Shown here one piece after another: positions 35,501 to 42,010 of a stretch of DNA of 64,000 bases (positions are counted from its first letter, which is position 1; each line of letters starts with the position of its first letter). Source of the stretch: Pseudomonas cremoricolorata DSM 17059 = NBRC 16634 (lineage in GTDB: Bacteria; Pseudomonadota; Gammaproteobacteria; Pseudomonadales; Pseudomonadaceae); NCBI RefSeq assembly GCF_000425745.1, contig NZ_AUEA01000007.1:186001-250000 (forward strand), read 5' to 3'. The notes below the pieces were generated by a model that worked only from the letters and a program-made list of their open reading frames with translations, was not told the DNA's origin and did not search any database. A program made the position numbers and the translations under genes.

Positions 35501-36177
35501 TTTTCCTGGTGGGCCAGGCGGATGAGGTCCATATTCGAGATCGCTGAGGTGCAGCCAAGCCGCACATTGGCATCATCTTCGACTTGCCCCAGTACCAAGA
35601 TGCGCTTTCTGATCTTGGCGCCGTAGAGTGCAGTGATCTCGTGCTCACCCACGCCATTGTATTTGCTGATACCCAACTCGAGCATTGAGTCAAGCGCATT
35701 GGTCGCGCTTTGCATCAGTGCAGTATCCGCCTGAAAATCATGGCTGCTCAGTACCTGTTCGAGCTCAGAGGCGGTCTGTGCATCGTAATAGGGGCTGTGG
35801 CGGTCGAACGTCAGCGAAAGCGAAGGGGTTTTTTTTGCGCCAATGTCCACTGAGCGTATGAAGCCTTCATCAACGTAGGCGATGGCTTTGCCTGATTTGC
35901 GCGCTTCTTCAACGATGAAGGCGGGCGCATTGCTGCTCCACACCAGGAGATCGGCATTGGGGTTGTCGAAAACCTTTCTTTTCCAATTGGCGTCGAAATC
36001 CTGTTTGGAAATCGTCGCGTCGATAAAGGAGAGATTACGGTCAGGTAGATACTTGCGCAGGTATTTCTTCCATGTGCCAAAGCCCACTACGTAAGTAGTG
36101 GGAGATTGTTCTTTTTTTGACTTGAGGCTTTTGAAGAATGAACCTGGCGAAGAGAGAAGCGTATTCAGTGAGCTCAT
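32542..36177 (-). CDS. Giant three-domain KpsC-like capsule glycosyltransferase (with Ala/Pro/Lys linker)
   Basis: 1211 residues. Residues ~27-350: a GT107-type KpsC domain (GQVEDDANVRLGC near 197, IIYKPHPDS, GGFEALLRGITVTTLGCAFY). Residues ~362-468: a low-complexity linker of Ala, Pro and Lys (AKAPAK repeats). Residues ~470-890: a GT-B-like domain (FLYVPWIKGHGDALI, LIPHESVFVDREKYYWD, LGWGGMQREIF, SINSTMLFEGRLMGRPAL) resembling capsule and CDP-glycerol-type transferases. Residues ~890-1211: a GT99-type KpsC domain (YLEDGFIRSRDIG, VDQRFGDQSVASG, LVKQHPDAIKGGKSSYF, FYAGWGATAD). The KpsC domain order is thus reversed. The N-domain has DEGFIRS where all the other KpsC-type domains here have EDGF. 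It is last in the kpsMTED operon; candidate polymerase. Confidence 0.85.
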   Translation of the reverse strand: MSSLNTLLSSPGSFFKSLKSKKEQSPTTYVVGFGTWKKYLRKYLPDRNLSFIDATISKQDFDANWKRKVFDNPNADLLVWSSNAPAFIVEEARKSGKAIAYVDEGFIRSVDIGAKKTPSLSLTFDRHSPYYDAQTASELEQVLSSHDFQADTALMQSATNALDSMLELGISKYNGVGEHEITALYGAKIRKRILVLGQVEDDANVRLGCTSAISNMDLIRLAHQENPDAQIIYKPHPDSARYKLQPSDEAEVEKISTVLKADTPLPPAFLDVDHVYTVTSLGGFEALLRGITVTTLGCAFYSGWGLTDDRQANPRRTRKLTALEVFAAAYILYSKYYDAEDGTPLKIEDALVKMAQARDAEKLALSEAKAKSSAAAARAIAKAPTGAATKPANDKPAAKAKAATPAKAPAKPAAKPAAKAPAKGPVKAPAKAPAKAPVKAPAKPVAKVAETAPAKPPVKPAAPAAAKALVPDWFNSYPGAELKAALSDSKPIFLYVPWIKGHGDALIQKVTNSEHYQFAPLDFIRGIDEQGVRQSVLRMTREDPALYRRMLINRLVPLRGKIKAVVFTFDWSAAMRIIADVCSELDIPRILIPHESVFVDREKYYWDITSKASVPSADLILGWGGMQREIFTERGYPDQLFKSVGAPKFDIYTSYQPALSRAQFCRLYGLKSDKRTILFATQPLDSQLDKKIALLSQRKAIIDLEAVTRKLGMQLLVRLPPNKEDILGGATRKVLSDAEHVAIDEGHCYLTSPEETLYHSDIITSINSTMLFEGRLMGRPALSIKYIDFDQIWEKAGIPAAKDVAALESYIIQFNDGTFTFTDEGMQWASNMFGIGTFDGQATSRIISELERVAEHGLVQRKPDALDRLFAKAPLDVVAIPSSAATLRTTQLHVQSMLRARTLISTTSKDVTIQNLASTEIFFQWGITENVGKSKQRAMAHTLARPTVYLEDGFIRSRDIGLAQEPGLSVILDDTTAYYDANKISRLSRLLENGPELTPAQLERSRNAIDLIVKERISKYNHAPDIPMLAGTPGRKKLLLVDQRFGDQSVASGLGSEEAFNRMIHEVCRERSDCDILVKQHPDAIKGGKSSYFSNEKLAFTQHMSNVYPILYDINPFALFDVVDEVYVMTSGMGFEALMAGKIVHCYGMPFYAGWGATADQQSLTSRTRRRTVEELFHFAYIESSRYFNPETNAAAEVEDVVRYIAAMKKK

Positions 36178-36266
36178 GCTGATGCCTTTTTGTAGCGTCC
36201 AGGGCCGAGGGGTCGCTCGGCCCATATCCATGTGAGGTCTGCGGCTTAAATCGGCTCGAAAGGCCC

Positions 36267-37355
36267 TTAAAGCGCGTTGACGGTACGTCCAAGCACCAGA
36301 GTTTGTACGATAGGGGCGATGATTTTTTGCCATTCGTACACTGCAGCGTTGGTGACGTAGATAGTGTCATCCGGTTTTATGGCAATCTGACGTGCATAGA
36401 AAATGGCGGCCGGATCGCGCATGTTCAGGCGAAGCACAAGCGGCTTTGCATTAGGGCGCTTATCCATGCGGAAGATAAACACACCCTCAGGATTGGCATT
36501 GGACTCCTTCAAGCCACCCACGGTCCCGAGCGCGTCGAGCAGACTCGTGTTCTGGCTAGGTAGGTCTTTGAGTCCAGGCTCCCCAACCGCGCCCATTGCA
36601 ACGAAGCGCTGCTGAGCGCGGTCGAGCACTACCTCTGAGTTAGGCGGCAGAAGCATGTTGTTGCCCGCCAGGACTTGCTCGTAGTTGTACTGTTTGACCT
36701 CGCGACCGTTACGCACTGTCACGTTTACTAGGTGCGGTTCGATCAGCGGGCCGCCGGCCTGGTTGATTGCATCGAGCAGGGTCAAAGGGCCCTGCAGCGT
36801 ACTGAAGCGCCCAGGTGTCTTGACGGCGCCTGCCACCAGAACAGAACCAGACAAGTCGCCAACCAGTTCGATGTGTGCTTGTACGTCTGTGGTAACGCCT
36901 TTTAACTTGCGGCGCACCATGTCTTCGACCTGATTCAGTGTCATGCCGGCGACAAATTCACGACCTACATAGGGCAGTGACATCATCCCTTGAGAGTCGA
37001 TTCGTGCCTTGAGCTGAGTTCCCCCGGACGCCAATGGTGCGAATAAAGCCGCACCCTCCGGGGCCGTATCAGCGATCAGTACGTTAAGGGTGTCACCTGG
37101 CATCAGGCGTGTTTCAGGTGACAGCGGCTTCGCGACACTGGCGATGGCAGGCGCAGCTGCAGCCTGCATATAAGGAGCGATCGTCGAGGCATTGATATCG
37201 ATCAATGAGTAGGTCGGGTTCTTGTCCTCGATCGTGCCCTTTGTCGGCCCTGCGCCGGAGAGCGTGCCGCCGCAGCCGGTCAGGGCTAGCGTGAGGAGGG
37301 AAAACGCCGCCCACTTACGATTGAGCTTTCCAAACATATTGAGGGAGTTAGTCAC
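36267..37355 (-). CDS. kpsD: Capsule polysaccharide export outer-membrane lipoprotein (KpsD/CtrA/Wza family)
   Basis: About 362 residues. A lipobox lies in FSLLTLALTGC (Cys28 from the GTG start), so the protein is an outer-membrane lipoprotein. The polysaccharide export domain is visible (PETRLMPGDTLNVLIADTAP near 90, ARIDSQGMMSLPYVGREFVAGM), followed by SLBB-type repeats (VLVAGAVKTPGRFSTLQGPL, FVAMGAVGEPGLKDL). It is shorter than E. coli KpsD (558) and closer in size to CtrA/BexD/Wza. It should form the outer-membrane channel of the exporter with KpsE. GTG 37355 has GAGG upstream and overlaps the kpsE stop by 8 bases; ATG 37337 is an alternative without a ribosome site. Confidence 0.9.
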   Translation of the reverse strand: MTNSLNMFGKLNRKWAAFSLLTLALTGCGGTLSGAGPTKGTIEDKNPTYSLIDINASTIAPYMQAAAAPAIASVAKPLSPETRLMPGDTLNVLIADTAPEGAALFAPLASGGTQLKARIDSQGMMSLPYVGREFVAGMTLNQVEDMVRRKLKGVTTDVQAHIELVGDLSGSVLVAGAVKTPGRFSTLQGPLTLLDAINQAGGPLIEPHLVNVTVRNGREVKQYNYEQVLAGNNMLLPPNSEVVLDRAQQRFVAMGAVGEPGLKDLPSQNTSLLDALGTVGGLKESNANPEGVFIFRMDKRPNAKPLVLRLNMRDPAAIFYARQIAIKPDDTIYVTNAAVYEWQKIIAPIVQTLVLGRTVNAL

Positions 37356-38454
37356 GATGATCCTCGATCGAAGCCAGAATGAAGCGGGTGATGCCATAGA
37401 GCATCAAGAGGCCCAGCAAAATAGTCGCCAAGTTGTACCAACGCTCGGGGTAGATCGCCAGTTGAGGTGTGTTGGGGCTGACGACCGTAACAAGCGTACG
37501 AATTTTTTTGCTCGCCTCGATGCGAGCATTGTCCAGCGCTGCGACCGCAGTCTTGTAGCTTTCCTCAGCCATGCCTGTGTCGAGCATCAGTTGTTCATAG
37601 CGTGAGGCGACGACGTTGAGCTGAGCACCGTCAGGAGATGAGACGAGTGTTCGCTTTTCCTTGGCCAATTGATTAGTCAGTGAATTGACCTTGGCTTGCT
37701 GCTGACGGACCTGAGGCGCATCCTTGTTCAGCTTATAGGACATTTGTGTCAGGATCGCTTGTTCCTTGGTGTACTGACTCTCCAGTTCAGCGATGATCGT
37801 TGCTCGGCTGGTTGCAGTGGTTGCCCCGTCAAGTACTTTGTTGTCATTTTGGAAGTCAAGCAGTGCCGTCTTGCGTTCGGAATACAGCTTGCGCGCAGTG
37901 CCCAGCTCGATTTGGGCGAATCTCATCTGCTCACGAGCGATTCTGTGGCTGACCTCGTTGACAAACTGCTCGCTCGCTTCAAGGATGACCTTGAGCATCT
38001 GCTCAGACAGTTCGGGCCTGAATGCCTGCACTTCCACGCGAAGCAAGCCAGTCAGCTCGTCGAAGTGCGGAATCACCATACGCTGGTAGTAGTTGAGCAG
38101 CTCTTCCCGCGGCGTATCCTTTTCCAGCCAGAAGAACATGTCGCCGTGCTGCTCTGAGTACTGCTCCACCCAGTGAATGCGGTTCTCCAGAAGCATCATC
38201 ATTTCTGTAGATGCGATAAATTCTCGCAGGTACAGCGTCTCTTCTCTGGAAACCGGATTGGTCCCGGAAAGCAGCATCGCCAATCCCGGCGCTTGCGCGG
38301 CTGCGTTATTTGAGTCCTGGCGGACGACTACCTGCGCATAGCTGACATACCGATCGGCAGCGAATACGAAGTAGTAGATCGCCGCCAAGATCATCGGGAT
38401 GCCGACCATGATGATCGCTAAACGCCAGCCCTTGAAATTACCCACTTTGCTCAT
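37348..38454 (-). CDS. kpsE: Capsule export inner-membrane adaptor protein (KpsE/CtrB/BexC)
   Basis: 368 residues in the polysaccharide co-polymerase-3 family: an N-terminal membrane helix (LAIIMVGIPMILAAIYYFVFAA, residues ~12-33), a large periplasmic region with long coiled-coil helices (QIELGTARKLYSERKTALLDFQNDN; LTNQLAKEKRTLV), and a C-terminal membrane helix (NLATILLGLLMLYGITRFIL), with the characteristic short cytoplasmic tail. It links the KpsMT transporter to the KpsD channel. The signature AADRYVSYAQVVVRQ after the first helix is typical of KpsE/CtrB. It sits between kpsT and kpsD in the operon, overlapping kpsD. Confidence 0.93.
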   Translation of the reverse strand: MSKVGNFKGWRLAIIMVGIPMILAAIYYFVFAADRYVSYAQVVVRQDSNNAAAQAPGLAMLLSGTNPVSREETLYLREFIASTEMMMLLENRIHWVEQYSEQHGDMFFWLEKDTPREELLNYYQRMVIPHFDELTGLLRVEVQAFRPELSEQMLKVILEASEQFVNEVSHRIAREQMRFAQIELGTARKLYSERKTALLDFQNDNKVLDGATTATSRATIIAELESQYTKEQAILTQMSYKLNKDAPQVRQQQAKVNSLTNQLAKEKRTLVSSPDGAQLNVVASRYEQLMLDTGMAEESYKTAVAALDNARIEASKKIRTLVTVVSPNTPQLAIYPERWYNLATILLGLLMLYGITRFILASIEDHRD

Positions 38455-38503
38455 GCCTGCAAGATCCTATGGATGAAACGATGAAGCTGATGAAAGGCGC
38501 AGA

Positions 38504-39157
38504 TCATTTCTTGTACGCCTTGATGCCTTCTGCGACGTCTTCGTAGATATCGATCTTTCCGTTATTGACGAAAAGTACGATGTCGCAGAGCTTCTTGATC
38601 TCCGACATCGAATGAGTTACTACGATGATGTTCGAGCGTTGGAGCTTTTCCTTGAATACTTCCTCGCAGCGGCTTTTGAACTGGGCATCACCGACTGACA
38701 TCACCTCGTCGATGAGGTAGTAGTCGAAGTCGAAGGCCATGCTCAGGCCAAATGCTACCCGCGAGCGCATACCCGAAGAATAAGTTTTGATGGGTTCGTC
38801 TATCCAATTGCCGATGTCCGCAAAGTCTTGTACGAAGCGAACCTTCTCCCGCATTGCCTCACCTGTCGCTCCGTAGACGCGACAAACAAACTTGATGTTT
38901 TCTCTGCCGGTCATGCTGCCTTGGAATCCCCCCGACAGCCCGACGGGCCAGGAGATGCTGCGGTCCGTGACGATCGTGCCCGAATCAGGGATGTCTGCTC
39001 CACCCAGCAGGCGCATCAAGGTTGACTTGCCGGCGCCATTACGACCTATGAGACCAATATTTTTGCCTGGCGGCAGAGCGAGGCTGAGGTCGCGGAAGAC
39101 GTACCGGCGTCCTTTGGGTGTCAGATAGGACTTTGTGACGTTTCTTAGTTCGAACAC
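38504..39157 (-). CDS. kpsT: Capsule ABC transporter ATPase (KpsT)
   Basis: 217 residues, the KpsT/CtrD/BexA length. Walker A GLIGRNGAGKST (near 38), signature KTYSSGMRSRVAFGLSMA, Walker B YYLIDEVMSVGD and the H-loop VVTHSMSEI are all present. It powers export of capsule across the inner membrane with KpsM. I place the start at GTG 39157, which gives VFELRNVTKSY, 10 bases after the kpsM stop with GGTGAG overlapping that stop; an in-frame upstream start (39259) would lie inside kpsM and adds 34 residues without family similarity. Confidence 0.93.
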   Translation of the reverse strand: MFELRNVTKSYLTPKGRRYVFRDLSLALPPGKNIGLIGRNGAGKSTLMRLLGGADIPDSGTIVTDRSISWPVGLSGGFQGSMTGRENIKFVCRVYGATGEAMREKVRFVQDFADIGNWIDEPIKTYSSGMRSRVAFGLSMAFDFDYYLIDEVMSVGDAQFKSRCEEVFKEKLQRSNIIVVTHSMSEIKKLCDIVLFVNNGKIDIYEDVAEGIKAYKK

Positions 39158-39167
39158 AGGTAGGTTC

Positions 39168-39959
39168 TCACCCGTTTTTAGTAGAAATGAGGTGCAAGCG
39201 TCGAGCGCGGTACCCGCCGAGCGATACGAATACCAAAATGGTTGCCCATTCGATGACATACCTTGCAGAGATGCCGTCTACCGTCTGATAGTAAGGCACC
39301 ACTTCAAAGCGGATCAGCTCAGTCAGATGTAGAAACGGGTTATAGATCAGATACGGCATCAACCATTGTGGAAGGTAAGACGCCGGGATCATCACGCCTG
39401 AGATGAAGAACAGAGGCAGAAATGCCAGTCTGATAACGGATTTGAGGCTGGGCATCGCGTGGGTGATCAGCGCGAGCAGCATGCCGAGCCCGAAAGAAAA
39501 GACCAGTCCGAGTGTCAACACGGCCACCCACTCCAGCGGGTTGCTGACCCTCATGTCGTAGCCAAACCAGGCGAACAGGAATACCAGGATTGCGTAGACC
39601 GTAATGCTGAGACAGGTCTCGACGATCATTCGGGCAACGTAGGTGTCGAGCGGTTTGATTTGCTTATAGCCGAAGAGCGAGCGGTTTTCTCGCAGACTGT
39701 CCATCAGTCGCAGAGCGATGTTGCGATACAGTAGAAACGGGGACAGGGCAATCAGCACGAAGACGGGATACTCCACATCGGCAACCGTACGGTTGCGAAT
39801 CTGTGACCAGAGCAGAGTGAAAACCAGCAGGTGGCAAATGGGCTCGGCTAGTGTCCATGCCGCACCCATGCGGCGAGCGCCGAAGCGCGCACGCGTCTCT
39901 CTAAGGACGAGTGCGAACAGGACGGAAAATTGTATTTGCAGAGGGGAGCGAGGCTTCAA
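39168..39959 (-). CDS. kpsM: Capsule ABC transporter permease (KpsM)
   Basis: 263 residues with six predicted membrane helices of the ABC-2 type. The N-terminal LREGT-like stretch FALVLRETRARFGARRMGAAWTLAEP is a KpsM/CtrC/BexB hallmark, followed by the first helix (LLVFTLLWSQI) and FPVFVLIALSPFLLYRN-like text. FFISGVMIPASYLPQW is the conserved helix-5 region. The first codon of this frame is TTG with no clear Shine-Dalgarno, and no in-frame ATG lies just upstream; alignment with KpsM still supports the N-terminus. It heads the operon kpsM-kpsT-kpsE-kpsD-giant. The 629-base region upstream must hold its promoter. Confidence 0.92.
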   Translation of the reverse strand: MKPRSPLQIQFSVLFALVLRETRARFGARRMGAAWTLAEPICHLLVFTLLWSQIRNRTVADVEYPVFVLIALSPFLLYRNIALRLMDSLRENRSLFGYKQIKPLDTYVARMIVETCLSITVYAILVFLFAWFGYDMRVSNPLEWVAVLTLGLVFSFGLGMLLALITHAMPSLKSVIRLAFLPLFFISGVMIPASYLPQWLMPYLIYNPFLHLTELIRFEVVPYYQTVDGISARYVIEWATILVFVSLGGYRARRLHLISTKNG

Positions 39960-40588
39960 GATGCGTACCGCGATGCAAGGTAGCGCGCCTTAAGCACGCC
40001 AGGATTCATCTTCAGATAACCCCCTGTTTCACTGGCGCCAACCAGGTATTACAGGACGTTTCCGTGTGCTAAGGCCCGTGAGGTTAAGCCTCTGACATTG
40101 GGATCGTCAAGAAGTGCCGCGGTTCTGCCGAGCCTTCGCTGCGCTTTTATCGGAGAGGGGTAGCGCCCGGCGAGCGCTATGTGGCAGACCTGCGCTCGCC
40201 AACCTGCATGTGCTTGCTCGGAACGTCGAGTCCGAGCATCAGTAAGTCCAAATACAACCCGTTGTCTGCGTGTGGTCTATGGGGTCTGAATTTAGGCCTT
40301 GTCTGGAGAGTTCCCGTCCCGCAAAGGCTGCGTTAAAAAAAGCTTGGAATAACCATGCGCCCAATGAACTCAACATTTTCGCCAGCTTTAGTCCTGCCTC
40401 ACCGGCGCCTCAAGAGTTCTCGTACAGTGCCTTGAAATGCTCTGTGAGACATTTCAGTTCTTGGCATCTGCTTAAAGGCAACATGACTTGGCCGAGCACA
40501 TGGAGTAGTCGATCTCTAGCTGTCAGTTGCTTGGCGCGGAGCGCAAACAAATCATGTTGGTGTGTCTTGTCAATTCTGTCGTTGTCTT
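39960..40588. other. 629-base region upstream of kpsM, mostly non-coding
   Basis: It holds the presumed promoter for the export operon. I found no perfect JUMPstart/ops element (GGCGGTAG) on either strand. A possible 67-codon frame lies on the minus strand at 40410-40613 (listed separately). The rest has no protein-like frame and no hairpin with a T-tract. Confidence 0.5.
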
Positions 40589-40613
40589 TTATTGAGAGCC
40601 AGTATAGTCCCAT
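40410..40613 (-). CDS. Possible small hypothetical protein (67 codons)
   Basis: A frame of 67 residues that begins MGLYWLSIKDNDRIDK and overlaps the last 25 bases of the acetyltransferase gene. Residue composition is protein-like (HQHDLFALRAKQLTARD, then LPLSRCQELKCLTEHF), unlike the plus-strand frames here, but I recognise no family, and there is no clear ribosome site. It may be a degraded gene end or chance. Confidence 0.25.
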   Translation of the reverse strand: MGLYWLSIKDNDRIDKTHQHDLFALRAKQLTARDRLLHVLGQVMLPLSRCQELKCLTEHFKALYENS

Positions 40614-41401
40614 AGCCTCAGTCGCGAGGGTTGAAACACCGGTAATTCATTTTTCGAGTCACAGATGGAGGCGGCAAATTTTTCAGGTTTACTCATGTCG
40701 AACTGATGAATGATGTCAGGTGCATGCTCCCACCATTTCGATTCCTCCATGAGAATCCTGACTTCTTCAGGGAATCTGAATTTAATATGCTTTGCAGGAT
40801 TGCCGCCAACTATTTCGTAGGGTGCTACGTTTTTAACAACCACGGAGTTCCCAGCCACTACAGCGCCATTGCCGATCTTGATGCCTGGGGAGAGTACAAC
40901 ATTTGATCCGATCCAAGCATCATGTCCAACCTCAATGGGATCAATTTTTTGAGGTACAGGCACCGGATTGAAGCCCGGAGTTTCACCCTTGAGGCCCAGT
41001 TCCTTAACAGAGTGCGCTCGCATGATTTCACGTTTCCAGCGGAACGAGGCGCACGACATCACCGCTGCCTCGATCGGGTGACGAAAACCCATAGTTGTGA
41101 GGCCGCCCGCAACCGAACAATAGCGCCCGATTTTAGCGTCTAGAGGAAACGCTGACACGACGTCGCAAAACGAACCCGCAGCATATAGAATATTTCCTGC
41201 GCCATTGACACTGAACGGCTCTATTTCGGTATTTTTTTTGCTCATTACCGCGCCGCCGATTTTCCAGCGCCTGTTAAATTTGTCCTGCCTGTCGCTAGAG
41301 TCTCGGCTTTGGAATATGGAGAAGCTTTCGAGCAGTTCCAGGAGCTCACTATTTATCGTATACCTGACAATGTCTTTTTTAATTGCGGCAACTTCAAGCA
41401 T
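40589..41401 (-). CDS. CatB-like hexapeptide O-acetyltransferase
   Basis: 270 residues. After an N-terminal ~70-residue extension comes the xenobiotic/CatB-type acetyltransferase fold: KIGRYCSVAGGLTTMGFRHPIEAAVMS (near 92-118; the His in FRHP is the likely catalytic residue), IEVGHDAWIGSNVVLSPGIKIGNGAVVAGNSVVVKNVAPYEIVGG and NPAKHIKFRFPEEV. Relatives acetylate capsule or LPS sugars. AAGGGA lies before the ATG. Base composition is markedly AT-richer than the flanking genome, which suggests recent acquisition. It stands alone, with about 600 bases of unassigned DNA on each side. Confidence 0.82.
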   Translation of the reverse strand: MLEVAAIKKDIVRYTINSELLELLESFSIFQSRDSSDRQDKFNRRWKIGGAVMSKKNTEIEPFSVNGAGNILYAAGSFCDVVSAFPLDAKIGRYCSVAGGLTTMGFRHPIEAAVMSCASFRWKREIMRAHSVKELGLKGETPGFNPVPVPQKIDPIEVGHDAWIGSNVVLSPGIKIGNGAVVAGNSVVVKNVAPYEIVGGNPAKHIKFRFPEEVRILMEESKWWEHAPDIIHQFDMSKPEKFAASICDSKNELPVFQPSRLRLWDYTGSQ

Positions 41402-42010
41402 CGTGATCCCTTCGACTTAACTGGTTTCGATAAAATGTGAGGACTCTACACGAAGCCGTCGTCTTCGCCAAGCCGCACTGCTGCAGTGCCAACCTGATGT
41501 CTCTATCTGCAGATTATGGTGGATCAGGTCTCGATCGTTCTATTTGCCAACATGGCGGGTAGGGTATGTGATGGTGGCAGTTTCTGGTGTGTTCGAATCC
41601 TTCAGGGTTTGTGCTTTTTACCAGCCGAGGCGGCTTGGCCTGAGTCGAGAGAACGATTCCAGCAAAAGAGCCAAATGGGGCTTGCTCGTTGTGGCAGGCA
41701 TCTGTTGGGGCTTGGTTCGGAAACGCGACCGATGGTGCGCTGGCATGTCTGGTCAACCCGCCCGATACCATGCTGGGTCAGAACGTTTTTGTGTCTTCGT
41801 TGTCTTGGGTCACGGTACGTTGTCCGCCGCTTTTGCAGAGCGATATGGCGTTGCTTTAAGCCCGGACCGCCATTCGGTCGCGGGTGCTCCAAGCAGTATG
41901 TCCTGGTTTTCGCGCTTCACGTGCGCTAGACCATGTCACAACGCAGCCTTTAAGATGGCTGATTAGGCGCGTTAATCACAGTAGCGCATCAGAGAAAAGG
42001 GATGCTTCAA
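41402..42010. other. About 600 bases between divergent genes, no gene recognised
   Basis: It separates the acetyltransferase (minus) from the second giant gene (plus). Open frames here (for example 41516-41929) are rich in Cys, Trp and Arg and do not look like proteins. The AAAAGGG ribosome site of the giant gene lies at 41995-42001. Confidence 0.45.

Noticed and set aside
40154..40165. AGAGGGGTAGCG considered as an ops/JUMPstart element
   Set aside because: It misses the GGCGGTAG core at key positions and is on the plus strand, whereas the export operon runs on the minus strand.
41516..41966. Overlapping plus-strand frames of 137 and 140 codons before the second giant gene
   Set aside because: Composition rich in Cys, Trp and Arg, no ribosome site, no recognisable motif.
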